DNA from: Capsaspora owczarzaki ATCC 30864
Taxonomy: Eukaryota; Opisthokonta; Filasterea
Direction of reading: 5' to 3'
NCBI RefSeq assembly: GCF_000151315.2
Contig: NW_011887299.1
Span: 50,391-114,390 of the forward strand
DNA: 64,000 bases
The notes beneath the pieces were generated by a model, which saw nothing but the letters and a program-made list of their open reading frames with translations, searched no databases and was not told the DNA's origin. Positions 10,159 to 24,000 of this stretch are shown piece by piece (position 1 is the stretch's first letter; every line of letters begins with the position of its first letter). A program made the position numbers and the translations under genes.

Positions 10159-11745
10159 TCAACGCTGAGATGGCTTGATCTGTGCAAATGGATTCACCCG
10201 CGACGGACGCGAAACGTTGCAATCAGGGTCTGGTGCGTCGGGTGTCCTCTTTGAGCCGCCAGTCGCAGCAAACGAAGCCAGCAAGTCGGTTGCACTGACA
10301 GCTGAAGGGGTCGTCGTGGCACGTTGACGCAGTGTACTTGACGACGATACTAGCTTGGACGTGGGCGCGGCTGGTGCGGTGGATGCGGGCTTTCGCGATA
10401 AAACCAGCTCAAGCGAGATGGCGGGCCGGCTCAGCGTCGCTCCTTCGACGGGGCTTGCACGCTCTGGAACTTCGGATATCGCCCATCCGCTATTGAGAAT
10501 ACAGAGTGGAAAGATCCCGTCTCCGGCAATCACATGCATCGAGCGGGCGTCGGCCTGGAGTAAACCCGGCATGGGTGGCAGAGTCGCATTTGTGCACTTT
10601 GTGTCGCTCAAGCCAACGCGCTCCAAACTGGAAAGCACGAGCAAGTGCTGGCACGCAGCCGGCGTGATGCTGTTTCGCGACAAATCCAGCCATCGCAGGG
10701 CATCTAGGCCTTCAATGCCACTTTTGCGACCTTGTTGCAAACGCGTGCTTCGTACCAGCAAGGCCACCCCACCGTCTGTGAGCTGGTTGCCAGGAAGAGC
10801 AAGCGTTTCGAGTCTGCAACAGAGTCCAGTTGGTAAGCACAACAAACAGCCATCTGCACTGTTCGCACAAGGAGTTTGTTTGCAGTCTGCTGACCTTGCA
10901 AAGTCGCGACCAAGCACCATCATGGACTCATCTCCAAGCTTGCAGTCAGTCAGGTCCAGACTGATCATCCACTTGAACATTTTGAGCTCGCTGGGGTGCG
11001 CAATGCGAGCTCGAAGCGACGTGACGCTGCTCGGGTAAATGCTGGCGAACAGCTGCACCATTGAGCGCGATTCAGAAGCGGATTTTGTCGGAGCCAGCCT
11101 GTAGAATGTCTTTGCTCTTTGCGATGGATGCTGCGCGCGTTGCGTCGTTCGCTGGGCAGCAATAATTTGCCCCGCGCTCAGCAAGTCCATGGCTGTCACT
11201 TCTGGTAGCTGTGCACGGATTGCCTCGCGGATGCACGGCATCTCAATTCGCAGCGCAATGTGAACAAGGCACAACGTGTAGAGCGGTGGCGTTGCGATCG
11301 ACGGCTCATCAGCAGCAACGCCCAGAGAGGACTCTGACGCTGGATTTGGCGGGAAAGAATCTGAGACAAGATTTGGCGCCAAATACTCGGTCTGAGCAGC
11401 GATGGACGCGACCTCCTCGAACGACCGCACGCGCGCAGTCGCAGTCGGGCCCGCGCTGCCCGATCGATCGCGGATGGCCGCAGCGCGCTTTTGCATGGCG
11501 AGGGCGGCAACCCCCGGGCGGAGCAGCGGGTGAGGTTTCAGCCACGGGCGGTCGACCATGCTGGCAAAGATTTTCGGCGGTGCATCATCAGCATCAGCAG
11601 CAGCAGCAGCAGCTCGATTGTTGTGGTCTGTGCGTGTCTGTTTGTAAATGTGCCACTGGGCGACATCGCTCTGGCGCTGGCGGATGAGCTCCAGCTGGAG
11701 AGCAGCCAGAATGCTCGCCGGCAGCATCGAATCGTGAAGGCTCAT
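10159..11745 (-). CDS. leucine-rich repeat protein, LRRC42-like
   Basis: The frame is open from an ATG at 11745 to a stop at 10159. Inside it is a likely 81-bp intron (10814-10894; GTCAGC...TTGCAG) with no stop and a length divisible by three; removing it joins RDFAR directly to LETLALPGNQLTD, giving about 501 residues instead of 528. The LRR core (about residues 250-370) contains SLDLTDCKLGDESMMVLG, ALPGNQLTDGGVALL and LRWLDLSRNSITPAACQHLL, close to human LRRC42 (recalled CLDLSCCKLGDEHELL...). Flanks are Ala/Ser-rich and look disordered. LRRC42 is a nuclear protein of poorly defined function. The family assignment rests on remembered similarity; a generic RNI-type LRR protein is the alternative. 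Confidence 0.68.
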   Translation of the reverse strand: MSLHDSMLPASILAALQLELIRQRQSDVAQWHIYKQTRTDHNNRAAAAAADADDAPPKIFASMVDRPWLKPHPLLRPGVAALAMQKRAAAIRDRSGSAGPTATARVRSFEEVASIAAQTEYLAPNLVSDSFPPNPASESSLGVAADEPSIATPPLYTLCLVHIALRIEMPCIREAIRAQLPEVTAMDLLSAGQIIAAQRTTQRAQHPSQRAKTFYRLAPTKSASESRSMVQLFASIYPSSVTSLRARIAHPSELKMFKWMISLDLTDCKLGDESMMVLGRDFARSADCKQTPCANSADGCLLCLPTGLCCRLETLALPGNQLTDGGVALLVRSTRLQQGRKSGIEGLDALRWLDLSRNSITPAACQHLLVLSSLERVGLSDTKCTNATLPPMPGLLQADARSMHVIAGDGIFPLCILNSGWAISEVPERASPVEGATLSRPAISLELVLSRKPASTAPAAPTSKLVSSSSTLRQRATTTPSAVSATDLLASFAATGGSKRTPDAPDPDCNVSRPSRVNPFAQIKPSQR

Positions 11746-11953
11746 CGTTGTTGCCGCATATCAGCACACCCGAACACAGACCAAAAGGATGACTGAGGTT
11801 TGTCGTTTGGTCTCCAAATGAACAAAGCAAGAGTGAAAGATGCATGTCAGATTGACTATCGGCGTTCGAGTTTCCATGCAAAGACTCGGGTTGCAACAGT
11901 TCGGATGTGCACAATGGTTCATTCACAACACAGCACACATTCGACAGCAACAT

Positions 11954-11989
11954 GTACACACACACAAACACACACACACACACACACGT
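11954..11989. repeat. (AC)n microsatellite
   Basis: An imperfect CA dinucleotide run in the 288-bp spacer (11746-12033) between the LRRC42-like and Furry genes. Nothing else is recognisable in that spacer. Confidence 0.85.
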
Positions 11990-12033
11990 ACACAAATTAA
12001 AAAAAAACTATCCACGACCAAAAAAAAAACGAT

Positions 12034-15000
12034 TCAAAAGGTAAGAGAATGCTTTTGCTGCTGCAAAAAGTTGAGCAAGTGAACGGTTTGCTCCATAAAC
12101 CGACGACAAGTGTCGGCCACGACATGGTCGCGAGGAACGACCACAAAGACGCCCTTGGCTGGACGATCTCCGAGAATGTCCAGAATGCCCAACGCGAGCG
12201 GCGCATGCAGGTCGTCGACATCGTACTTGCCGCCAAACACATCGTTCGGCCACACGCGACGGAAGGCACGCACCAGTGTGACGGCCTGCGCGCTCAGCTG
12301 GTGTGCAAGGTTGTCCCGAACCAACAGCGCCGCCTCGTCTCGATCGTGCAGACTGCCAGAGCGGTACTTGGAGGTGTCAATCTGCGACTCATCGTCCACG
12401 CTCCCAATGACTTCTGCAATGTCCATCCGAAGAGCTTCGACACTGCGAATGATTGTTTCGTTCTGACCACACGCAACAGCCATGCCCAGTGGCAGCAAAT
12501 AAACAAGAGCAACAAACAAATCAATCAGAATCGAAACGCAGCAGTGACATTGAAAAACTAGAATAAAAACCCTCCTCCAACTTACATCAGGGTGCTTGCG
12601 CGGCGAGAGCATCAGTTCAAGCATCTTGGCATAGGTCGACACAATCAAGATCAACTGCAAATGCAGCTTGACAATGCCGATCCAGGCCTTGACAATTTTG
12701 AGACGAGTCACTTTGGTGTCCTGTGTGACAGTTCAGCAAACAGGCATGATTCTCCAGAGATGAGCAGCCACTCCTGCATGAACAAACACCATTCGACAAA
12801 AGGTCACTGTACCTGGGCACGAGCATCCGTGTCTCCGATCAAATCATCCACATCCATAGTGACCACATTTCGTCGCTCTCGGAAGAACTCGACCAGTTGA
12901 TCAATTTCGATGGCGATTGATTTGATGCGTTCCATCAATGCTTCGCTTCGAATCTGCGAGGAGGAGCGAAAAGCAGGCAACAGCAACAACAACAAAAAAA
13001 GTGAATCCCGACATATCCCATAACGAACAAACACAAAAACAAAACATGACATCCACCATACCGTCTCCTCGGACACGAAAACAAACGGAATCTCCATGCG
13101 GTTGAGCTGGGAAATGTCCGAGCGGAAGGCGGCGCTCAGAGACGGGTAGCGATTGCCAAAGACGCGACTGAATCGACAAGCAAGGTTGTTCTGATCCTTG
13201 CGCATAATTTCCAAGAGCCGGTTGAAGCGCGAGAAGGTTGCCACGACGACGGCTCCCGTGACATCATCCGTCAAGCGGGCAATGTGCTCGACCCACTCGT
13301 TTTCAGCCGAACGGTCGGCAACGGGAAGAATCTCCAAGACTGTGGCTGAGCGGGGCTGCTGGCGCAGGAATGGCGTGCTTTCGTAGCTGGCAGACCCATT
13401 TGCAATCGAGTTGGCCAGCGAGGCGGTTGGTATAATGATGGGCGGCGAGCCGCTCGCCGCGACCGTCGAGCCAACGTCGTCGACTGTCACGCTGACAATG
13501 CTTTGCGGGACGACAGAGCCTGCATGGGTGTTCGTGGTGGCCGTTGACACTGACGACGAGGAGGACGACGACCGTGAGCGGAAGCTTCGTTCCTCGGCCG
13601 CATCTGCCGGATGCAACACGGGCGGGTGTTGCCGCGCGACCGGCGAGCCGGAAGGCGTCATGTCGGGCGATTCCGAGCCAGTCGAACCGCTGGCGCTGGG
13701 AATGGAGGTGGTCGAGGTCGGCAGAGCGAGATTGCTTGCAGACGATGTGGAGGCAACTGGCGTTTCGCGTCCACTCGAGGGGAGATGCTCCGACCCCTTC
13801 GCACCATTGTTGCCGTCGTGGCCGTCCTTTCCGCGAGCAAAAAACCCAGACAGCGAAAAGGCCGACCGGCTCCGAGGAATGGACTGTGTGGGCGAGACAG
13901 GCGGAAGTGGGGATGATTGGCCATCCGCGCGGACGGTGCCCATCTTGATGGCTTTGGCGTCGGTGGCCGGTGGGCTGCTGCCCCCTTTCGTCACATCGTC
14001 GAACTGTTGCGAATTACGGTTGCTGCCGCGCGAGACTGTCCGCGATGCAGCAGCGATCGGTGTGCTGAAAACACTGGCCGAGGATTGTCGCTTCATGGCA
14101 CGAGGGGTGCGCGTGGCGTCAAGGCCGTTGTCGTCGGCATCCATCTCGTGCTGAGAGGAGTCATCAACTGTGCTAATGGGGCGCGAACGAGACTGGTGCG
14201 CAGCGGACGCTTGCGATTCGACGTCGCTCTCCGTAGCAGGCATGATCAGCGAACTGGTACTGCTGGAAACGCTCTGCGGTCCCTGGGCGGGAACGAGGCC
14301 ACTAGCGGCGGCAGAAGTCGCGGCTGCTGCTGCTGCTGCGGTGAGCGCGGAGGCAGTCAAAGAGAGTCCTGCTGGCGTCGGCGTTGCGGGCTGCGACGAC
14401 AAGCCAGACCCGCCGAGGGTGGCCGCCGCGGTGGCCTTGTCATTGTCCAGCACATCCTGCATGGCCTGGTCCAAAAAGTTAAAGTCGTCAAAGAAGCGGC
14501 TGTCGTCCAGGAGCGCATCGTCGCTGTGATCGCTCGAATAGCCTGTTGTCTCAAAGCCCTCGTCGTCTTCGGCCGTCACGTCACTGGCTGCCGAAGCGCT
14601 CGCAGAAAGCGTGTCGCGATCGCGGAAAATGGGCGCAGAAGAGACGGCGGGAAGCTCGCGTCCACACGTTCGGCCCACAGCACGCAGGCGGTCACGAGTG
14701 CGGTCCATGCTCTGGAGCGGCAGCGCCCACGGGGACAACCCAGACCCCGCAAGCGGATTCACCGCACCGCCAAGTGCGAGCGCAGCAAACGCAGGCACAT
14801 CGGAGGGCATGTACAGGAACGAGTGGCCCGCAGTCGTCATGGACGGCGAGTGCGCCACGGGGGACGAGCCGCCGCCCAAGTTGCCACTACCAGCACTGAC
14901 AGAGAGGCGTGAGCGAGGGCGCTCGGCAGACGGAGGCAGCAGGTGTGCATTGGACGAGCTTCCAGCGGCAAAGCTCCCGCGCGTGTTGTTGTTGGCACCG

Positions 15001-18000
15001 GCCGTTTGGGACGAGGCGACAGCAGATGCAGCAGATGCTGCCGCGGCGGCCGCCACGCCCGTGGCGGTGGACTGGCGATGTTGGTGATTTCCCTGCGGCT
15101 GATGCTGGGGAGCTCCTCGGACGGTTGTCTGGTGAGCTGCTGCAGCTCGGGGACCGGCATTTCCGCCGTCGACCGGTTTGGCAGCAGCAGCAATGTTGAG
15201 CAGCGACTTGGGGAGCTGCGCGTTTTGCTGGATGTTGCCGACCGACACAACAGCGTCTGTCACACGCAGCGCTTCAACCCAAAGATCGCCTCGCAGGAAT
15301 TGGGCCACAATGGCAAGCAGCTGCCCAAGGGGAACCTTGAGGGTGGCGGCGGTGGTATCCAGCGCGCGAACAAGGCCGTGGAGCACCTTCAGGGCAGGAC
15401 GCTGGTACATGATGGGACCTCGGCTGACAAGCTCAGCCACCAGCGACAACGCAACAACTGCATGGGTCGGGAAGAATGCCTCGGCAAGATATTTGCCCAC
15501 TTCGTCGGCCCACGAGTCCTCTCCCTTGCCATAGTTGCGATGCACATAGAGCGAGTACAGCTTGTACAAGTTGGTGAGCTTGTTGCGGCTGCAGGAGGTC
15601 ACCAGCGCGTTTCCGATCGCCAGTCGGCCGTCGTCAGGATCGTTGAATTCCACCAAGAGGTGGACTGTCAGGGCGACAAGGAGCAGGACGAGGCCATTCT
15701 GAGTCGGCGAGTTGAACAGCGGCTCGGACGCCCACAGCACAAAGCGCGCCAAAAAGTCAATGGAAGGGGTGACGGCGATGGGCGAAACCAAGCCTTTCAC
15801 GGCGAGCGCCACAACGCCAGGGAAGATGACGGATCCCGAATCTTCATCGCCGGCACGAGCGGAAAGGCTGGTGCCGGACTTCCACTCAAGCTGCGCCGCA
15901 AGACGCTCCAGCACCTCGTGGCACGCAGCAGTCTCGAAGGTCGGCATGGAGACAATCCGCGTCAGGAAGCGGATGGCGAGCAAGAACTCGTGCTCAAAGC
16001 TCGACTCCAGGATGGCGCAGGCCGACCAGAACAGCTGTGGGAACTTGAGCACGTGCTTGCCCTCCGACGCCTCAACCAACGACTCGAGGAAGAGAAGAAT
16101 TTCCATCGAATAGCCTTGCGCGTCGTCGTGCGCATCGGCAATCGATTCCGCAAGACGCGCCAGCGTGTCTGCAACAATCTGCTCGGACAGCGATTTGTTT
16201 GGCAAGAATCGGCAAATCTGCAAGCTGCGGCAGGCAAAGTGACGCGAGGTGCACTGCACGGCGACCTTGTGCGCCTCTTGAGCCCACCGGTCGCGCAGCC
16301 ATTCTGGGTTGCTCATGAGCGGAGTCAGCGAGCGGACAAACGTCTCGAGCTGTGGGGTGCTTCTCATGTAGACGGTCTTGGGCGAGAGATCTTCGTGCGC
16401 CCACAACGGGCGGCCTTCGCGCAGCGAAATGAGCGCGATGGGGTCAACGTTGGATGTTGCCGGGTCGCGAGGCAGGCCGGCCAGCGAGTTGAGCGACGTG
16501 GTGGAGACGGACAGCGCGGAAGATTGCCCCAGATTGGAAAAGGTGCTGGAGGAGCTGCTCGAGTCGCTGGCAGTGGAAGTGTTGCTGCTTGTCGAGGACA
16601 AGTTGCCATCCAGCTGCATGCGAACCTTGTTCAGCAAGTGGACGATATTAACCAGGAGCTTTTTGGCGTGGTCGTGCACGAACGGGTTGAGGTGATCGGC
16701 ACAGAGCACGCCGCGATGCAGCAAAAAGGCCACTTGATTCAGAATCTCGTCGCTGCGCGCTGGCGTGACAACTTCGCTGATCAAGATCAGGGCAAAATCT
16801 CCTCGGGTCAGCGGCTTGTGCAGGTGGTCTGGCGGTCGCACAAACACGCGCTCGAGCGGAGCAACAAACAGGAAGGCAGGCAGTGCCGGAAGATCGGTTG
16901 AAGAAGCCGATGCTGACGAGGACGGGATTTGCTGGGGCTTGGAGGTCGCGGCGACGGGGCTGAGGGGAAGACGTTGATGATTGGCCGACAAAACCTCTGC
17001 AGGCTCGAAAAAGACACGGGCTTTTGGAATGTCAAACGCAATCACGGTCGAGCCCTCGCGTTCCACCAGCTGCATTTCGCTCAAGAGCTCAGTGCTGGCA
17101 CGCTCGAAAGAAATGCGCACGAGATACGACGCGATGGTCTTGGCGCACAGCACAAACTCCTTGCAGCAGTTTGAGGTACCCAGTTGGAGCAGGAATGCCA
17201 GCACGAGACGGAAGTTATCGTGGTTGATTCCCGCCAGGCGCATCCACAGCAGCTCCAGCTCGCCAGAATGCGCTTCCTTGTGACGCGCGGTCAGATACAG
17301 CAGGTTGTTGAGCACTGCACAAATGCTTTCACTTGGATCGCGCAAGTCGAACGCAAACGAGTCAAGCCACGGAAGAAGCATGCGGAAGAGGGCATGCCTG
17401 TCCACAAGCGAGGCGATTTCCGCACGTTGGACTATCTCACAGAAAATGTAAATCGCGAGATCCGGGTGACGCTGCGCAACCAATTGAGACACGGATTGCT
17501 GAAACAGGGAGTGGATGCTGGGAAGCGAGCTTGCAATGCTCTGGCGGTCGAGCGGCAGCAACCATTGCGTGAATGAGAACGCTCCAGAGGTTGTGCCATT
17601 GCTGTTGCTAGCGGCAGAGGTCGGAACGACTGGCGGTATGGAGCCACTGGGCGCTCGAGCGATCGCGCCGCTCGGCTGCAGTTGGCGAATCGCAATGTGC
17701 TCGAGCAGGAGCAGCGCGTGCTCACGAAATCCAACATGCTCGGCTGCCAGCTTGCACAAGGCGAGAACCAGCATCTTGGCACGCGGGCAGGGATGCTGCG
17801 GGGCGGAGGCAATCACGTCTGCGATCGCGCGGAAGTAGCCCAGCGCCACATTCGGCGGACTAATGTAGCAGCGCTCCATCACCAAATCCAGCAGCAGCGG
17901 CTCGGCCATATTATCGTGCAAGCAGAATTGGATGGCTTGACGACCGAGCGAAGTGAGCGTTTCGCGCTCACTCATCAACATCGAGTCCACCCAGTCGAAC

Positions 18001-21000
18001 AAAAAGTTGTGCACCTGCAGCACCGCGGACTGGAACAGCGGGCCGTGGCACAACGAACTCACGGCCATCAGCAGGCAGTGGTAGGTTTCTGGGGTCAGGC
18101 CATGCGCAAGGTTGGCCGTCAACCGGAAGCGATGTCGTTCGGCACGCTCGTAGCCGCACCACTTGCAGAACAAGAAGAAAAACTCGACACGTTGCTCCCG
18201 AATGAGCAGGAATGGACGCTGCGAAGAGGAGGAGGAGGAGGAGTTTGACGATGCTGCCGCTGGCGTGGATGCTGGCGTGGTGGTGCCACCGCGCGCCGAG
18301 ATGGTAGAGTTTGACGAGTACATGCTCGCCATGCCCATCGAGGACTCGAGAGCGTGTCGGATGAGCAGGGCAAAGTGTCGGCGCAGTTCGTCCAGGTCTT
18401 CGGGCAGCCCGGCAGCCAGAGCGGCAGCCGCCGCAGCCAGCTCGACCGAATTGTTCGAGTGGCCCGCCGAGGACGGGAAAAGCGCCGAGCCGGGCGAGGC
18501 TGTGCCAGTCATGGGTCCGCCAGACCCAGTCGAGCTCACCAGCGTGCCCGTCTTGCTCAAGTAGTAGTCGTCGTGAAGATAAATTTTGGTCGACTTGATG
18601 TAGGTCAGCAGCAAATCCGCAATGTGCGGCTCATCCACCAGGCCCTTGGCATCAGCAAGCGAGAAGGACGCCAGACCAAAGATGCGAGCAATCATGACGC
18701 GCATGACATGGCGGCGACGGCGCTTTTTGATGTTGGACTCGTCCGTCGCGCGATACGCATCCTGAAGGTACGGCTGGACTTCGTCGACGAGGGCCCGGAA
18801 CCCTTCCGAGTTGATGTGGGCGACTGCAAGCGCAAAGGCGTCACGGACATCTCGCGACTCGGTGCGGACGCCTGCAAGTGAAATCCGAAGCATGCCGCGT
18901 GCCGAAAACTTTGCGCGTCGACGTCCAGCGGAATCCATCCCAGAACCAGCAAATCCAGCACTCGCAGGTCCCACCATGAGCGAGTCGCGGAGCGACGCCA
19001 GGTTGCCCGAGCTGGCAGCTGATGACTTGGCTGTTCCGGTCGCAGAGGCGTGATGGGCAGCGTGCGCATGCGAGCCGGCTGACATAGTGCTGGAGGAGGA
19101 GGAGGAGGAGGAAGAGGATGATGAGGAGGTGCTTGTGGCCGAGGGAACGCCTGGAGCAGCAGGGAGCGGTGCGCCAGAGAGCATGGCGTAGGCTGCGGTC
19201 GTTGCGGCCGACCCAATCGTGTCACTGTCCTTGCTCGGCGACAACAGGGCTTGGGAGTAAGGGCTGTTCAGCCCACGCTCGTCATCCGAGCGCCCGACAG
19301 CGCAGGCAAAGACCAGATAGTTGCGCCAGTGCCCGACATCTTCGTCAAACCCGCGTTTCGGCTTTGGCACATTGTCGTTGCTCTTCAGGATTGAAAGGCG
19401 AGAGGTGGCCTTTGGCGATGGAGCAGCGCCGGACGCCGGCACGGAACTGGCACTCTGGGACTCGGTTGCAATGGAAAACGAAGTGTCAATCTGCTGATGG
19501 AGTTGGATGAATCGGTCGCACACTTCCGGCCAAGCATAGTCGACCGCCCGTTGGCAGCGCACGCGAATGATTTTGAGCAACTGGCCAACGCAAAGCATCC
19601 AAGCATCGTTCTCGGCACTGATGCGCCTGTCGGCCAGCGCAAAGAGCGACAAGTCTGACGGAATGACATGGCCCGGATTCATGGATCCTGGCTGCACGCT
19701 CGTAATGCCAAACATGACGAGAAGGACGGCGAACGGAGTGGTGGCCGAGCCCATTGCTGCGAAAAAGCGCTTGACAATCTCGGGACCATGTTTGTCGAGA
19801 ATGTCCATTACGCGAGTGTCGATTGGCAACTGCGACTGTTGTTGCTGTTGTTGTTGCTGTTGCTGCTGTTGTTGTTGCTGTTGTTGTTGCTGTTGCTGCT
19901 GTTGCTGCTGTTGCTGTTGCTGCTGCTGTTGCTGCGGTTGCGGCTGTTGCGATGACTGGGGTTGCGACTGTTGCGATGTCTGGGGCTGCTGCTGACCAGA
20001 TCCAGACGACGTCGTGCTTTCTGAAATGGTGCTGCCAGAGCTAGTCCCAGCCAACGTGCGAATCTCCTTGAAGGCATACAACGCCAGCTTGCGGTTGATG
20101 GGGCGGGTGCTGCAAAGCGCCATCAGCGCCAAACCCTCAACGCGATGCACAACGTCCAGCGAGATCTTGTGGCGTGACTTGTTCATGTCGGCGGTCGCCT
20201 TTCGGGCCGACGACACTGCATTGCCGTCCGACGAAATCGACCGGCGCGAGCGACCGCTCAGATTGTTTGGGTTTGGCGACCACGTTCCGGTCGGGCTGCC
20301 TGCAGCGGGGCTGTTGTTGCTGCCGCTGCTGCTCGAAAGGGTCACTGGCGAGGATTGCCCGGAAGAGGGGCCCGGTGACGAGTTGAGCATGCCGGACTGC
20401 GACACGAGGGCGGAAAGACCAGAGCCCGAGCCCGTTCGACGGTCGAACGCGTCGCGCGAGTTTTTGCGAGCAGAAACAAAGATGGAAGCGGCCCCGCTTG
20501 GTCCACCGCTTCCCGTGCTGGTGCTATTGCTGCGCTTGAGCATGATGGAATCCATCGAGCTGATGTTGCCAATGGTCGAGTTCCAATGGCAGAGAATCTG
20601 GATCAGCATGCGCAACGCGCCCTCAAAGATGAGCGGACAAGAGTCGGGAATCTCCGTCACGATAAAGTGGACAAAGCCCTTGACCACGTCGTCGCGCAGA
20701 TGGGGAAAGTCAGAGATGAGCTTTTTGAGCGCAGCATAGGCGGCGCTGCGAAGCTCATTGTCCAGGTGAATCGTTGTGCGCGCGAGCAGGTCGATCAGCT
20801 CCTGGATGGTCATGCCGCCGGGCAAAAAGCGCGGGACGAATGCCAGGCATGTCTTGTAGAGCATGAGCAGGGGCCGGCGCTCGGCGTTGAAGACTTCCCC
20901 GAGCGGCTTGCTCTGGAGGAGGACGTTTGTCATGACCATGCCTCGGCCGATGTGAGCATCCAGCGCGCGCAGCGTTGCGCCAAACAGATTGAGGATGGTC

Positions 21001-24000
21001 GCAAAGTAGCTGCCAACACCAGCCTCCTTGGCCGTCGCATCGTCAATGTAGGGAATGGGGGCAACGGCAGGATTGCCGCCACCCTGGTTGGGACTGCCGC
21101 CGCTTCCGCCCAAACCTCGACCAAGCATGTCCGAGTCACTCAGTCGCCGGAACATTGGAGATCGGGCCAGCGTCGACGCTGCGGCGCCAGTCGGGGACGC
21201 CAGCAGCGCAACAAGTGACGATCCGAGCACGGACGAAAGCGTCCCCATCAAGGTGCGCGGCGACGAGCGTGGGAAGGAAGGCTCGGCAGATTTGGCCACC
21301 AGACCTTCGCAGATGGCAAAGAAGGCGCGGAAGCCAACCATCATGCGCTCGGGCGCCAGCGTGACATTTGCGGGTTTCTTGACAGACAGCAGCTCATAGA
21401 TGACGTCTTCCACGGCCAAATCCAGCTTTTCACGCGCGATAAACCGGATAATGTTGACAAAGACCTCGAGCGGCGCCTCGCGCGGGGTGAGTGTGCGGCT
21501 GCCCTTGCTGAACAGGACGTCGGTGATGCTTGAAATGCGCGATTTGGTCGCCGAGTTGCTCTCGCACTTGAAGCGAACGACGTACACCCAGATGAGGTGG
21601 TAGATGGCGTCCATGGAGACCTTGATGACGGCAAACTCCTTGCTCTGTGGTGGTCGATGAGAATGGCGTGAGTGGTTGGAATCGGGCCAGGTTGCGTTTC
21701 TCAATACTCAAGGCAGGGGAAAAAACAAAAGCCATCATCTGCAACGAGCAACTCTTACCTTCACGTTGGTAATGCAGTGTGCCAAGAAGTGATGCCAGTT
21801 GTCCATGAAAAACTTTTTTTGGCTGAGGCACAGCAACGCTGCAGTCAAGGGGAAGAATGACTGCAGATCGAGGTGCGGAGAACACAAAAGTTGAGAAAAC
21901 AAAAGAGCATTTCAACCGAGCGAAATAAGTAGCACATGAAAGCCTTTACCACAGTGTGCTTGTGCTTCTTGGCCATGTCATAAACGTCCTTGTACAGCAA
22001 ATCAACGAGGTTGCGAACGCCTGGAACATTCAATTCGGACTTGGCGACCTGCAAAAAACGATAGCTGAGATGAGCAAGCTGAACCTCAGCGAGAACAGCT
22101 ACAAAACACGACGTACAGCAGCAACGGGCAAAAGCAGCTCGACAAACATGTCGGCAAAGGCGTTCTTGAGTTCTGGCTGCTTCTTGATGTCCAGCAAGAA
22201 CTTGCCGCATTCGTTCATAAAAGTGAAGGACTCTTCCAGAGCATCGATAGGGTAGATCTGTGGGAAAAAAAAATAGAGAGAAACGAAAATACCGTGATGT
22301 GAACATCTCAATTGGTGACCCGAGATGGGACACAGTGGAGCCGCGCAACGAAACACATAGATCCCGAGAGCACTTACCGGAAGGCGAACGAATCGCATGC
22401 CCCGCGTGATGTTAATCAGAATGTGCGGTGGGTGGTTTTGATGCAGCTCCACCAGGAAACGCCGGCGAATACAATCGAATCTGGAAATACAAACAACCCA
22501 AGAATAACACAAGTTCAGTTGGAGGCATGTGTCAAAGATGCAATCCTTCCAACCCTCATTTCAACAAAATACAAAACACTACTCTCAAAACTCACCTCGA
22601 AAGCGACAGAGCGCCAAGAACCTCGGCATAAAACTCGACGAGCTCTTCGCGGTTGCGTTCCGGAGCTTGAGGGTAGAGCTGCTCGACAGACTTGAAATGG
22701 AGCAAGGACGCATTTTCAACGTCGGTGACAATCTGCTGCGGAATGTTGACCTTGACCGTGTGGAGCAGGGCGGACACGATGCGGCAGAAAATGAGCTCGG
22801 AAATCAACGTGGCACGCTCCTTGATAACAGGAAGAAGCGAGCGCCCGTGATGAACTGTGCCAGCGGTGGAAATGGTCAATCCAGGACCTGCGCCAGCTGC
22901 ACTGGCCGAACTGCCGCTCGCGTTGGCAGGCAGAGAAAACGAGCTGCCAGGGGTCACGTGAGCCGCGCCAAGTGCAGCAATCTTGGCATTCACATCCGAT
23001 GCGGATTTCACGGCTCGGTGGTGGGCAAGCCCGCCGGGTGGCAGCGAGTTTGAGTGCCCAGCTGGGCTGGGCGATGAAGGCAGCCCGCCCGTCGTGGGTT
23101 GCGAAGCAGAGCCATTGCCTGCCAGATTGCCAACGGTTGCGACTCCAAGCGACGTCTGTGGGCCCATGGTTGAGGCGGATGACACGGGCGACAGCGGTCG
23201 CAGCGTAGAGGAGCTGCTGCCTGGCGTGAGCGTGCCGATCGAGGCAGCAGAGCCGGCTGACGACAGAGCCGAGCCGTGTGCATCCCGCAGCGTGCCACTC
23301 ATGGAGCCAGACGGATGGGAGGCCGGGCTTGCGAGGCCCGGGGGCTGTCCGAGCAGCAGATTGCCGCTTTCGTGCTGGCCAGATTGAACAAATGCGTGCG
23401 CAGCCTCGTCCGACTTGACGCTCTTCCACGTCACCAGGGCGCCAAACACGGCAGTCGTGCATGCCTGCGACAAGTTGGCCAGCGAGATGCACGCATGGTC
23501 AAACTCTGCGTCATGGCCCCAGACGAGCGACTTGGCGAGCGGAATTTCGCGCCCTGGCGTCGAGCACGACACCGTGAGGAGCGAGTGGAGCTTGTCCGTG
23601 GCGCACTGCAGGGTCGCCTTGAGCACGTTCTCGATCACCGAGACTGCCGGCTCGAACGCGATGGACTGCGCAGCCGCGGCCGTGAGCGGGGTTGCAGCTG
23701 AAGGAGAAGAAGCGGCAGCAGCTGGAGCAGATCCGGTGCCCGAGCCTGCCGTCGCACTACCAACAGCAGCACTGCCGGCAGCAGCAACAGCAGCAGCGTT
23801 GGGATGCCATGGCGCAGTGAGGCCGACCGGCGCAGCAGTCGAGCTCGGGTTGGGATTGCCACTGACTGCTGGCGAACTGTAGTGACTGACAGCCGACGTT
23901 GCGCTCGGCGGGACTGGCGGCGCTGGGGTGGACGGCGCGGGTCCAGGCGGCAGCGGCGGGCGCAGTGACCCCTGAGGCGTCGCTGGCGTGCCAGGCGCAC

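Noticed and set aside
14300-14345. Alanine and glutamine codon runs considered as possible CRISPR-like or satellite repeats
   Set aside because: They are coding homopolymers (polyAla/polyQ), not spaced repeats; no CRISPR array is present in the window.
14943-16901. A 652-codon open frame on the plus strand, and other long plus-strand frames at 13411-14154 and 20014-20739
   Set aside because: They are antisense to the GC-rich Furry exon. Their sequence is low-complexity (Arg/Glu/Gly/His) with no domain, and the minus strand carries the conserved Furry protein.
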